Positions 10,401-20,300 of a DNA stretch of 64,000 nt are shown here, piece by piece. The notes beneath the pieces were generated by a model that searched no databases, was not told the origin of the DNA, and saw nothing but the letters and a program-made list of their open reading frames with translations. Source of the DNA: Branchiostoma belcheri (Eukaryota > Chordata > Leptocardii > Amphioxiformes > Branchiostomatidae). The stretch's first letter is position 1, and every line of letters begins with the position of its first letter. Both the position numbers and the translations under genes were made by a program. Location of the stretch: assembly GCF_001625305.1 (NCBI RefSeq), contig NW_017803268.1, positions 2,910,395 through 2,974,394 on the forward strand, read 5' to 3'.

Positions 10401-13400
10401 ATTTCTAATTGATTGATTGGTTGATTGATTGATTGATTGAGTGAGTGAGTGTCTGAGTGAGTGAGTGAGTGAGTGAGTGAGTGAGTGAGTGAGTGAGTGA
10501 GTGAGTGTCTGAGTGAGTGAGTGAGTGAGTGAGCGAGTGGGTGAGTGAGTTAGTGGGTGGGTGGGTGAGTGAGTGAGTGAGTGAGAGTGATTGCGTGAGT
10601 GAGTGAGTGAGTGAGTGAATGAGTGATAAATCTGTTGATCTCTACCTTGTTCTAAGGGCCAAATCAGTTGGACCAACCCCGAGGCTGAAAAAGAACCAAT
10701 AGTAGACTTTGCCAAGGCAGCCCGTACCTTCAAGGACTACGGGATCAAAGCTAACGCCGTCATCGAACTCAAGGGGAGTCCCGGTAATTGCACCCTGCCG
10801 TCGGTAGGTAAGTACTATATGTCTTTATACTTGCCAATTAATCATATCTAGATAGTTTCCTACCAAATATCAATACTAAATTACCGTCAATTTAGGAGGC
10901 TCTTTGCTCCGATACTGATACAGCTAATGCTTTCTATATGATCCTGTACGGACGGTTTCTTCATTTTGCCTGCATGAAGTCATGTTAACTTGTATCATTA
11001 ACCTACAACAGTCAGGACGGGGACGTGTGCTCTTGATTTGACCTTCGAGTCCTGTCAAGTGACCCTGCGCGTTGGGGAGGATGAGCGCATCCACACGCTA
11101 CCGGACAAGGTGCTGTCACTGTTGGTAAGCCATGATATTATTTTGATCCATACTAGACATTACTAGTATTCAAAAACATCATTGAATATTAGATCAGTCT
11201 GAGTCAAGAAGGCTAGCTACACCGGGACCAGGACACACCAATCAGCACTCAACAGAGACGGCGGCCGGTATAGACTTCCTAGCACTTTTGACCAATGGCT
11301 GATGTCGGTAATGTCACGTGATCTAGGCGATTAGTCACTTTACATCAAGAAAGCTGCATTAGGACACTCGAAAATTCAATACCGTGACGCTAGTTTTTGT
11401 CTTGAAGCAAAGTTTTATCTCTGTACTATTTAAAGATGTCCTAATGCTATTGAAAAAAACAAATTTAAACTTCCCTTTGACCCGTAGGATGTGTATCATG
11501 GATACCAGAAGGTGACAGACCATCAAAGACTTGATGACCTTCGTCTGTTGTGGGACAACATGATTTTCATTGGAGAAGCCCCGGCAGATCCAAACAAATT
11601 TGTCTTCAAGATGCAAGACGTAAATCCTGATGTCACAGGTGACTTTTTACAACAAATTTTCAAGATTATTTTGGTTTAGTTTTCAGTTTGATCTTAGGCA
11701 ATTATTGATACAAAAATATACAAAATACAAGAAAGGTAACATTTGCAACGCAAATGCACAATGTTTACCTTCACATACATGTCTATGTATGAGTCTAAAT
11801 CCCTCCTACTATAAAATTGCAACATGATGTAATCCAACACTAGTTACCATGGTGACAGCCGACTGGTTCAGGTCATGACCTTTTGTGTTTGGAGAAGAGG
11901 AAACTGAGCAAAAATAATATGCTTTCCTTCGGTAAAATGATAATTTGGACTCAGCAGAACTCGGTCTAAGGTTCGTATAGTGATGTGTGTCATTTCTTTG
12001 TATTGAAGTTAGATTTTTCAGCAATACAGTCTTACTTTAATAGAGTACCTTTTCATTTGAATCGATGGTATACTAAGTATTACGTTCTTTAAGTGCAACG
12101 TTTCTATTCTCACTAGGGCTTGAGATCCAGGTGACTGTACCGGAGAGCAAGCTGAAGATGTCTGTCCAGAAAGATGACAACGTAGACGACATCATGCGTA
12201 GGCTGCGCAGGGTGTATGCTCGGATGGTAGGTTACAAACTTACAGATTCACCACATACATTATAATTTATAGATAGAACATTATCAACTAGAAAAGTAAC
12301 ATTTGCAAAGCAACTGCATAATGTTTACCTTCACCTGGTCTAGCTACTACTGCAATGTTTATTCTTACTCAAAGCCGAATACATTCACATGTATATATAT
12401 GGTGAGAAGACTCTCCCACTCTGTTCTGCTATATAATGTACCCCAACACCACAGGGTGTTGCTGCAGCACAAGTTAACATGGTGACAGACGTCTGGTCAA
12501 GGTAATTGACTTTGTTTGAAATGGAAGAAGAAGAAACTGAGCAAAAGCTGTTTGTTTTTTCTGCGAAGGTAAACATTATTACATTTCCATCGCCTTGCTG
12601 TTCTTAAGACTAATTTTACAATTTTCTCCAGAACGTGGTGCATGACGGGAAGGTGATAACGGACCTGACCCAAACGTACCGTCAACTGGGAATCCAGGTC
12701 ACTGCGCATGTGCAACTGCAGTCTTGGGACCCAGAGAACCCACCCGCTGTACCAACTCTTGAAGGTCAGTAAGACTCGCAAATGTCTTGGGTTATGGTTC
12801 AGTAACTAATTACTTAACTAATGCCACAGACTGCACAGTTGTTTCAAGTCCAAACTTCTGTTAGGCCATGTTGATTTGATTATATGGATGACATCCGCGC
12901 GCGCATGAATTTTCGGCCGTTTCCAAAAAAAAAGTTTTCAACCATACTGTAAATCGTACAAAACAGTTGCAAAATGAGCAAAAATATACCGTAAGTTACA
13001 AAAAAAATTAATAAAAACTATACCAATGTCGTAGAATGCCAAAATCAAACGAAAAAAGACGAAATTGTAAAGAAATGAACTTGAAGACTAGATTATTCGC
13101 CAAACCATATTCTGTGCCATTTGCTCAACCCTCATGACCACGTAAATTTCATAATGAAAAGAACTTTTTTTTTTGCAAAACTTTTATTTTATTCGCACGC
13201 GCGCATCAGTTTTGGGGCTCCCGGAGGATGTCATCCATATAATCAAATCAACATGGCCTTAGTGACAACAAGTGACCATCTTTGACCCTGGCCCATGTCT
13301 ATTTCTCTAATCCTAGATTTCATCTCTTAATTAGGCATTAGAACAATGCACACGAACAATGCACAACCGTCTATCCTATATCGTAATCGCATCAACGGTA

Positions 13401-14285
13401 CAAGTATCTATTTTTATCTTGCGATATTCAATGTCGGCAATGTCTGATAAAACGTACGTTTTTGTTTTTTATTCTACTTTCAGAAGTCGAAGAGATCGAG
13501 GAGGCAATAGAGTCACTGATACAAGAACTTCAGGTATCGTTTTGCCGATGTTAATTTCTATGTAATATCTTCTATATTTGTGTTCCATATCATAGACTAA
13601 AACAGTCCATTTATAACTAAATAAATTAGATAAATGATTAATTTGTTTCTCATTTTAGGGAGTTGAACAGGGGAATGAGGATTCAGACACTGAAAGTGAA
13701 GAGCTCATTACGAAGGAGCAGACAGAAGAACAGAACGTCTGGTAAGTTATACTAAGCTCCAGTAAAATCTGTGAAAATTATGATGTGATATTTTAAAATA
13801 TTTCCATCGCATTTTGGAAACAATTTCGTAGACCGTGCTTTTCGATTAGCTGTTCTTTTTTTTAGACAAAATTTATATGATCGTCTTTTACTGCCTCAAA
13901 ACAAGAAGTCAGACCCAGCAAAATTAGTACAATGTATGTTGTAGAATGTAGTATAATGTTAGACGTTCATAAATGTTGTTTGTACCTGCAATTAGCCCTC
14001 GGGCATGTATTTGCAATAAACTTCTCCATGAATATGTCAAACTAATCGCTCAGTGTTTTTGTGTGTTTCTCCAGGTCCACCGTTCGCCGTATCCTGTGGC
14101 GTCACTTGGAGCTCCGGGCCGGAGACCCCGACATCCCGCCCGGGGCCCTGGCGATGCTGATCCGGGCGGTGGGGGAGGACACCGTGGCGGGGGAGGTCTT
14201 ACAGACCATCCTGGAGGCCGCACTGGAGCGGCAGGGGGAAGGGGGCACGGAGGAGGCAACAGGCGGGGCTGAGGGGGCTCAGTAG
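4448..14285 (+). CDS. Gasdermin-like domain / ubiquitin-like repeat protein (14 exons, 771 aa)
   Basis: I infer coding exons at 4448-5032, 5280-5514, 6793-6916, 7234-7387, 9024-9150, 9308-9396, 10657-10807, 11012-11124, 11488-11638, 12117-12226, 12632-12764, 13484-13533, 13659-13741 and 14075-14285. All junctions have AG/GT ends, the phases agree throughout, and the sum is 2,316 nt ending in TAG. Residues 1-260 resemble a gasdermin N-domain (FLVVTDVLVAKDVSI and SNTGGIILAIKLARV fit its beta hairpins). Residues ~315-366 form a basic then acidic linker, 367-657 contain beta-grasp units, 658-701 are acidic and 702-771 helical. The ATG follows a likely 3' splice site (CTCCCACAG, ending at 4425), so a 5' non-coding exon probably exists upstream. 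The exon 3 donor (GTATTA) is weak but is the only one restoring phase. The exon model is firm; the gasdermin assignment is moderate. Confidence 0.8.
5040..5172. repeat. (TATTC)n microsatellite in intron 1
   Basis: Imperfect TATTC/CTATT pentamers start about 10 bp after the exon 1 donor and continue to about 5150. Intron 1 reads in frame through much of it, producing a false open-frame extension with repeated YSILF. Confidence 0.85.
5178..5236 (+). mobile_element. SINE tail fragment
   Basis: The phrase GGCCCAAGGGCTACAGAAAC...GGCATCGCCAT resembles the 3' part of the SINE body at 6430-6475 (CGCCCAAGGGCTACGAAATG). Only this part is present. Confidence 0.5.
5570..5815 (-). pseudogene. Non-LTR retrotransposon C-terminal fragment
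   Basis: The minus strand reads a tail typical of LINE reverse-transcriptase ORFs: GHCHRSREKIV followed by LVLWTPKHGRRKAGRPAATY and DRGCWSAI, then a stop. It lies in intron 2 of the gasdermin-like gene, is far shorter than a full RT ORF, and has no upstream RT domain, so it is a 5'-truncated copy. Confidence 0.7.
5985..6147 (+). mobile_element. tRNA-derived SINE fragment
   Basis: A B-box-like GGTTCGAACCC at ~6011 is followed by ACATGACTTTCCTCACTTCGCTCAG, matching the body of the SINE at 447-862 (CACGACTTTCCTCACCTCACTCAG). Confidence 0.6.
6220..6479 (+). mobile_element. tRNA-derived SINE, first of two identical copies
   Basis: TAGCTCAATTGGTAGAGTG (A box) and GAGTTCAAACCCC (B box) give a tRNA-Thr-like head with TGT in the anticodon position. 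The anticodon and T stems contain mismatches, and a SINE body follows, so it is a retroposon. The 260 bases are repeated exactly at 6481-6740, separated by a single undetermined base. Confidence 0.65.
6480..6480. other. Undetermined base (N), probable assembly join
   Basis: This is the only N in the window and it sits exactly between two identical 260-base copies. That pattern fits an assembly that placed overlapping contig ends in tandem across a nominal gap. Confidence 0.8.
6481..6740 (+). repeat. Exact duplicate of 6220-6479
   Basis: The segment is base-for-base the same as 6220-6479, including the SINE head and body. The sequence after this copy continues into the exon 3 polypyrimidine tract; the sequence before the first copy continues leftwards. 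It is probably an artefact, although a very recent tandem duplication is possible. Confidence 0.75.
7234..7387 (+). other. Linker exon with basic patch and DEED motif
   Basis: Exon 4 encodes residues ~315-366. A Lys/Arg-rich segment (KLKKKRNFLSRMKHLF) is followed directly by SSDEEDDVTLSK. DEED at 7358-7369 (residues 357-360) fits the DxxD consensus for caspase-3/7. Its position between the gasdermin-like domain and the ubiquitin-like units is where gasdermins carry their activating cleavage site. Cleavage is inference. Confidence 0.45.
7615..8351. mobile_element. 735-bp dispersed repeat, copy 1 (intron 4)
   Basis: The segment is nearly identical to 61671-62409; I count about five differences. 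One end carries a compact palindrome (ACTCCGT...GGAGGTC, GACCTCC...ACGGAGT at 7617-7651). Open frames inside show no known domain. The terminus near CTCTTTCTATA is where the two copies stop matching. Confidence 0.8.
8352..8733. other. Intron 4 sequence without assigned feature
   Basis: No exon or mobile element end was recognised. Two close direct copies of CTTCAC(A/G)GAGAATTGTCGCC occur at about 8654 and 8707. Confidence 0.35.
8734..8925. mobile_element. MITE family 1 fragment
   Basis: This is an inverted-orientation partial match to 12880-13050, including CATTCTACGACATTG, GATTTACAGTATGGT and the diverged terminus GCCATCCATAGAATCAAGTCAACG. The other end is missing. Confidence 0.6.
9448..10173. 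mobile_element. AT-rich MITE with 21-bp TIRs (intron 6)
   Basis: AATTCCACGTCACCGTGTGG at 9451 and CCACACGGTGACGCGGAATT at 10151 are inverted ends. The ~720-bp interior is unusually dense in TTTAGAAATATTTC-like words on both strands. It has no open frame of note. Confidence 0.65.
10408..10626. repeat. (GATT)n/(GAGT)n microsatellite
   Basis: GATT units change into GAGT units for about 200 bp, ending about 30 bp before the exon 7 acceptor at 10656. The long minus-strand Ser/His/Leu/Thr open frame here is a repeat artefact. Confidence 0.9.
11734..11940 (+). repeat. Interspersed repeat R3, shortened copy
   Basis: Starts GGTAACATTTGCAA and ends near TTCCTTCGGTAAA. It carries the family phrases AAATCCCTCCTACTATAAAA and GTTACCATGGTGACAG, and lacks part of the middle. 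Confidence 0.7.
12294..12572 (+). repeat. Interspersed repeat R3 copy
   Basis: Starts AAGTAACATTTGCAAAGCAA and ends GCGAAGGTAAACATT; the family phrases are partly diverged. It lies in intron 10 of the gasdermin-like gene, close before exon 11. Confidence 0.7.
12862..13261. mobile_element. Complete MITE family 1 (intron 11)
   Basis: Termini GGCCATGTTGATTTGATTAT and ATAATCAAATCAACATGGCC are perfect inverted repeats, with TTA duplicated on both sides. It is 400 bp with no coding potential. TTA duplication and size fit a PIF/Harbinger MITE. Confidence 0.8.
13484..14285 (+). other. Acidic coiled segment and helical C-terminus (exons 12-14)
   Basis: Exons 12-13 encode a Glu-rich stretch (EVEEIEEAIESLIQELQ, then EDSDTESEELITKEQTEEQ). 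Exon 14 is markedly GC-rich and encodes STVRRILWRHLELRAGDPD, PPGALAMLIRAVGEDT and VLQTILEAALERQG before a Gly/Glu-rich end and TAG. It may be a small helical bundle. In canonical gasdermins the C-terminal half is an inhibitory helical domain; whether this plays that part is unknown. Confidence 0.5.
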
Positions 14286-15449
14286 GGCGGATAACGTACC
14301 CAGCCATTTTGTTCATTTAGTATACCGATCTTTCTACAAACGTATCTGACATATATACGGAGAAAAATGTAGTGTTAGATATATATAAAGTGCTTTGGAG
14401 TAAGACAAAGTAGATATGTGATAACATCACTTAACGTTAGTATAGTGTAGAATTTCGAACATGCCAAGTCAGGATAAAAAAATTTCAATTGGTGAAGGGA
14501 AAATAGATCTAGAGATCAATTGTAACAACAATAGTACAGATAAGAGGCAGTCCAGTTATGAACACGAAATGATTATCATGGTGATGAGAATAACTAGTAT
14601 AGAGCACTAGGTAGGAACAGTGTAGTTTAAGGAAGTTAAAGACTATAACAACATGGACTTAGCAAATTACATAAAATATCCTGTTGCAGACGCCTTTAGG
14701 TTATCATCTATTGAGCTCCTACAATAAACGCATATTTGAATTCAACCACGATTTCCCACTAGTTTCAATAAAGATATTTCCACCAAGTCAACGATCTACA
14801 GAAGCCGTACTTTCTTTCTGTATGTTTCTTATTCCAGGGCACGAAACAATAAGGGCTGTACCTATATTATTTAGTATCCTTTCTCTCTGCTCTCCTTTAA
14901 TAGACAATACTAAACTATCAAATTACTTAACACGTGACAATATGAGTTACACAACTGTACACATAACATTATATCAATCACCAGAAATATTCTCTCTGGA
15001 GTCATAAAAATCACAAAAATATCACATTACGAAGCCTATTAATAAATAAAACATTACCTACACTTACCATAACACTTGCAGTACTTTCATCCTACACTTT
15101 TCAGATTGTGTTATATACAACAAAGAAGAAGGGAGCTGACCATATACTTTTCTAGGTCGGTTATTTCCCTTGTTCAATATGTTAAATTCTGGGCTGCTCT
15201 GTGACATAATTTCACCACTGGAGTTTGTTACAGGAAGAAAGAGACTTGAAAATAGTGAATTCAAATCTTTCCGAAAGTTTTCTTCATAGCATGAAAACCA
15301 TTTGAGTTGAGCGTCTATGACACACTTGCAATGCTTTCAACTATCGGTAGACGGCGCTTTCCAGAAAATACAAAGACTTTGAAACTTATATGTTTCCTTC
15401 AAGTGATTTTTTGCTGTCCTTGTACATTGGTTGTTAAAAATACAGCTTT
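14286..15449. other. 3' flank of the gasdermin-like gene and intergenic sequence
   Basis: AT-rich sequence with no exon. AATAAA occurs at 14723-14728 and 14767-14772, and AATAAATAAA near 15041. No repeat family was recognised. Confidence 0.5.
14723..14772 (+). terminator. Candidate polyadenylation signals
   Basis: Two AATAAA hexamers (14723-14728 and 14767-14772) lie about 440-490 bases after the stop of the gasdermin-like gene. They are reasonable polyadenylation signals by position, but no cleavage site can be seen. Confidence 0.35.
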
Positions 15450-15708
15450 ATAAATGTTATTCTCCGTTTGTTTTTGTCTTATAAATGCCTCAAAGCGATG
15501 GCGTTTTAAATTTGGCGGGGTGTTGCATGCCGGGATATGTTTATGAAATCACGTCCCTAACAACCAAGCGTTGCTATCCACCATCTTGGATTTTCGCTAA
15601 TGGCGTAAAGAGAGAGGAACACAAGTTGAAGTTTCCAAACTTCTCACGAACGTTTTCTGATGTTCCCTGCGCCTATTTAACACTATTTCATCTCACATCC
15701 GTTGTACG
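15450..15708 (+). promoter_or_regulatory. Probable DNAH1 promoter / first non-coding exon
   Basis: A locally CG-richer stretch ends in TGTACG followed by GTAAGT at 15709, a strong donor. The start codon at 17322 follows a 3' splice site (CCTTCACAG, AG at 17309-17310), so a 5' non-coding exon must exist, and this donor is the best match seen upstream. The open frame through it (15485-15712) would be out of frame after splicing, so it is probably untranslated. Confidence 0.35.
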
Positions 15709-17310
15709 GTAAGTTAGAAAGTTTGTTTATGTATCTTTATGGTGTTTGTAGAGCGTTTAAAGTTGTTTTTATGCCTCTTTTGTAGCCTCGCAAAACAAAA
15801 ATCAGTGTGGGAGGGGGGCGTAACAACCATGGAAAATTACTTGGATTGAGCATTTGCAAAATAATAACAACGTTCACATGGAAGGTATATTTTGGATTTA
15901 AATGTCACTTGAAGTACAGAAAGCACCAAAATAAGAAGAAAAAAGGCTCAAAATACGGTGCCAATTGAACAAATTTCTCGTTTAAAAGTTGCGTGCGAAT
16001 TGAAAGTCTATCTCTCGTGACATACTACTAATGAATTTTTCATTCCTGTTTCAGTAGTACTAGCTAGAGGTTTCAAAAGATCGAGGCCTGTAGTGAATCT
16101 ATAAATTGCTTTGGTCAGTCATTATCATTGCTTTGGTCGCTGTCTGCCTAGATGACGGTTCGAATACAATGTGGAGCCATAGATTATCATTTATTGATCA
16201 GCCACAACTTCGACCAAATACTGTCACCTCTGTCACGACATGGAAAATACTTGCGTGTTGATTGCGTTTAGGCCTCAGGTCTCGAAATTAAAGGTGGTCC
16301 AATCGCCACTGACCACTAAAATTTAGGCTGGGACAACTAAAAAGACACTTTTTGGACAATGAAAATAATCATCATCAGAATGTCAGCCCTTCTTTTGTTT
16401 ATCAGGCACACATCCCGGCTTTTGGATCCGGAAAAGTCCCCCAAATTTCCTGTCTACTCTGCAGTTATAGTGTGCCTGGGAGTGAACATAAGCAGAATAA
16501 AGTTGACGTCAAGTCAAAGTCATACAATACTTCCCCCCCCCCCCAAAAAAAAAAACAGGTTGGGACAGTTCATCCTCACTTTGGGACAATTAAAATTTAT
16601 TTTTGGGACAGTACTGGGACAATATAGGAAGAAAAGTTAATTTCGAGGCATGGGCCTACTTTAAGTGTTAATGTGTCTTTGAATTCTCTTATTTTCATGA
16701 AAATTAAAATGATTTTGGGGAAGTTTTCTTGGCTTATTTTGATAAAATTAAGTTTATTATCTATTAGAAAGCTCCTTGATTAGAGGATTCTGATAATTTC
16801 CTGAATTTTCTAATGATTCTGAAGTTTTGATAATATTGATAATTACACATCAACAACAAAGTTGTGATAAACAATTCTACTTGTAAACATAGTATTTATG
16901 ATTTAATAGTAATACACTTCATGATATGGTATGTGAGGTATTAAAAGAAAAGGAGAATTTTGATAAATGATATGATCAACTTATGATTGTACAAATTGTT
17001 TACCAAATTTTCTCACAACTACATATCCATAATAGATCTTAATGCATTGACAGATCATTTTCTTATCTGCATTTTTTCTTCAATTGCCTTTTATTTGTAT
17101 CTGAATGTAGCAATTGTTTAGAAACAGTCAACCCTAGCCATTTTCCTAATAATATGTTCTCTTACTAGCATGAAAGTTCATCTGAGTTGTAAAATACATA
17201 AGAATAAATGAGAATTAAACTGAACAAAATTGACTTACCAGAATTTTTTCAGTTAGAGAATAGTAATTTATCCTTATTAAATATGTTCTCTTAATTTCAT
17301 GCCTTCACAG
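15709..17310. other. Probable 5' intron of DNAH1
   Basis: AT-rich sequence with no exon. At 16533-16555 a C12 run is followed by an A12 run, and nearby GGGACA-(A/T) phrases repeat (16560-16625). No complete mobile element was delimited. Confidence 0.35.
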
Positions 17311-17321
17311 ATTAAGTAAAG

Positions 17322-20300
17322 ATGAGTTTTACGCCGAAGACGCCCCAAACGTCGCAGGGGCGACAGTTCTCGGCCACCAGTGCGAGATTACGTGGTCGGT
17401 CCAGCCAGGGTCCGCACAGATACCCGCAGATCCAACAGCGAGGTTTCTACTCCGATATTCTTCCACACCAGGCTGAGAGAAACCTGGGGGTAAGTAACTT
17501 AATATGTGTTGTCATTTGTTGTCACAAGTGACCACATATAATATTATGTACTAAGGCCACACCAATTTAATTTGTTGCTTCTCGCATCGCCCTGTCCATT
17601 TTTTTCTGATTTGCAAAAAAAAAAATTTTTTGTTCTAAATTAACTGCAAAATGCTCAATGAAAGACATATTTTGACCCCAACGGTTGAAGAAAGTCCTTT
17701 TCTTCCTAGTTCTTAAAGTTTTTCAATGTAAGAATGCAATTTTGTTTCATTAAAAGTTCAAACTCTATTGTTTTAATTATAGTTACCAGCCTGGTATGTT
17801 CACTTCATGGCTCATATTGTAACATTTCTGGCTATCATGGGGTGCCTTGGCCTGTTTTTTTTTCATCCTGTCGCTTCATGTTTTTTCTGAAAAAATCTGA
17901 GAAACAACAAATTAAATTGGTGTGGCCTAAGGACCTGGCCAATGTGTCCATCTTTTTGTGTTCCATAGATAATTTGTCCCATCATTGACACATCTTGTCT
18001 CTGGGTTTTGATGATGTTGGGCCTAAAACAATTTGTAGATTTTCCTTGAAGTGCTATACTATCAGAATTCTAGTTGTATATAATTATTAACCAATCCTTC
18101 TATGCGTTTACAGAATGTTTTAAGTGGGCCACAAACACAGCAGGACACACTATGGAATATTGGGAAGGAAAAACACACTCCAAAAGGTATGTCAACTTTG
18201 CCTTTAAAAAGTACATTTTCTGGCACTTCAACAAAGAATAGACTTTTTAAGAGATTTTTTGGATCATTTATTATCCAGGAAGTTGTCCTTTAAACGTTCA
18301 ACTTAAAGAAGAAGCAAAAAAAAATGTTTGAAGCTCAGTGTAAAAATCGTAGGCATGAAAAAAGTGCTGCGTAGTCAGTGAAACCTAAGACAGCAGCCCC
18401 ATGTTGTAACAATAGACAGTGCCCTTTGTTTGTAAGTCTATTTTGATCAGTGTACATTGTCAACTACACTATACAACCTGTTTAGGCTCTTATTGTGTAA
18501 CTGTAATAGTATATGACTGGCAATACAATACCATGTCACGTCATTATTGTAGACTGGTTTGGACGATTTCAAATCAAGATAAAGCCAGAATATCTTGATT
18601 AAAGGGAAGAAAAAGTATTTTTCACTAAATTTTGATCTGAAAACACTTGGATTCTATAGTAAACAGTTGATAGTGCAAGCACGGTATAGGAATTGAGTTA
18701 GGCCTTCTTGGTTTTGCCAATTTTTTTAATTCCTTCATCAGCTTTTGAGAAAATCAAATGCGTAGTCCAGTCGTTAGCGTCCCCTGCCTCTCAGGACTAA
18801 GAGGTTGGGAGTTTGAATCCCGGCTGTCGTCACTCACCCGACATGCAAGCTATTGGAAAGTGTCGCAGTCCTTAGGACACAACGAGCATGTTCATTGTGC
18901 TTGTCAAAAAGAGCTAGGGGAATTTCCCTGGTACAATGAACCAGTAAATACTGTACACAGCGTCTGTCTTTTCTGTCACGACCAGTGGAAGATTAGCTCT
19001 GAAGTGAGCTTAAACTGGTTCAAGATCACTTTGAAATTCACTTTTTACACCGTTCTGTATCTGTATCTGTATCAGTATAGCCAGTATGACCGCCATTCGG
19101 CGTAACACGCCAGCTTCGCAGGCACTTGGCGCAGCGGCAGCTAGCTGTATCACACTGAACGACCTGTAACCGTTCCTTGTATTTTCCAGTCACGACATTC
19201 CAGACGCCCCAGGACATGAAACCTCTGCTTGAGAAGCAGGTTTATGGACCAACCACAGAGATCCTGACAAAGTCAGACTTCCCCGAGAAAGCCTTCGCGC
19301 CCAAGGTGCAGCTTCCTTACTACGTCGAGCCTGGGAAGACACCAAGGAAGATAGAAATGGAAAGGTAAGAAGACACCCCCATTTTGGAACAGGTCATTAG
19401 GCCACACCAATTTAATTTCTTGGTTAACAGATTCGCCCGCTTCATTTTTTTCTGATTTGCAAATAAAAATAAAAATTCAGAATCAACTGCAAAATGCTCA
19501 TATTTTGCCCTGAACAGTTGAAAACAGTCCTTTTCTTCCTAGTTGTTACAGTTATTCCATCTTTCAATGCAGTAGTATCATTAAAAGTTCAAAATTCATT
19601 GTTTAATTTTTGAACCAGCCTGGTGTGTTGACTTCATGGCTCCTATCGTACCATTTTGGGCCATGATAAGATGCCGAGGCCTGTTTTTATTTTTTTTCGC
19701 CCACCCGCTCCATTATTTTTCTAGAAAAATCAGTTAACCAAGAAATTAAATTAGTGTGGCCTTAATTTCGTGCATTTAATGCATTTAAAATATCTGTTTT
19801 ATGTTAATGAATTTTATTGTTTTTTAAGTTGTTGCAGAGCTTTAAGTTTTTCCAAATCAAATGAGAATATCCCTTTTTGTTTTTTTTACAGACAAAAGAG
19901 GCATTATAGTAAACAAGACTTGAATGACCTGCTTGCAAACGAAGGCATCGATGTCACAAGACTCATGCCAAAACATGTGTCCAAGGAACACAGGTAAAGT
20001 ACTCTTTATTACTTCTTTATGATACATAAATTCATAAATTTTACCCTCATAGTTTATCTTATATTCTGTAAGGTACCAAAATTTGTGATAAAATTCTATC
20101 AGCGGCAGAAAAATATAATGATTAACAATGTTTAAATTAAAGTTTATCTTTCATGGTAAATGAGATTATGAAGATTTCAAATGCTATAACCATGCACAAG
20201 TCAGTAAAATGCTTTACTAGAAATATTTTGGCAAGTTGTCAAGGAATTAGTAAATATAAGCTGATATATGAAGTTCATAGAATTTTATTGATTCAGAAAC

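Larger units (their letters stand above)
9024..10807 (+). other. Beta-grasp-like region 1 (exons 5-7)
   Basis: Residues ~367-488. Strand-like VLVTDLEQDQTYICP is followed by a helix-like SLWFDCRQWREEVAENG, a strand EFQVTVWGN, IVRVYGDRECEDGQ and TFKDYGIKANAVIELKG. The last two stretches parallel the central strand and the TLSDYNIQ...LHLV end of ubiquitin. Introns are in phases 1 and 0. Fold assignment is from pattern only; a PLAT-like reading of the first part was considered. Confidence 0.4.
11012..12764 (+). other. Ubiquitin-like units 2 and 3 (exons 8-11)
   Basis: Residues ~489-657. Unit 2 starts at CQVTLRVGEDERIHTLP and continues to QRLDDLRLLWDNMIFIGE. Unit 3 is the clearest: LEIQVTVPESKLKMSV (hairpin), DDNVDDIMRRLRRVY (helix), HDGKVITDLTQTYRQLGI and VTAHVQLQ, the full beta-beta-alpha-beta-beta order of ubiquitin. 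No C-terminal Gly-Gly is present, so these are fused domains and not processed modifiers. Confidence 0.6.

Noticed and set aside
10380..10733. Minus-strand 117-aa open frame rich in Ser, His, Leu and Thr
   Set aside because: It reads the GAGT microsatellite and the complement of exon 7.
14050..14316. Minus-strand proline-rich 88-aa frame
   Set aside because: Shadow of the GC-rich last exon of the plus-strand gene.
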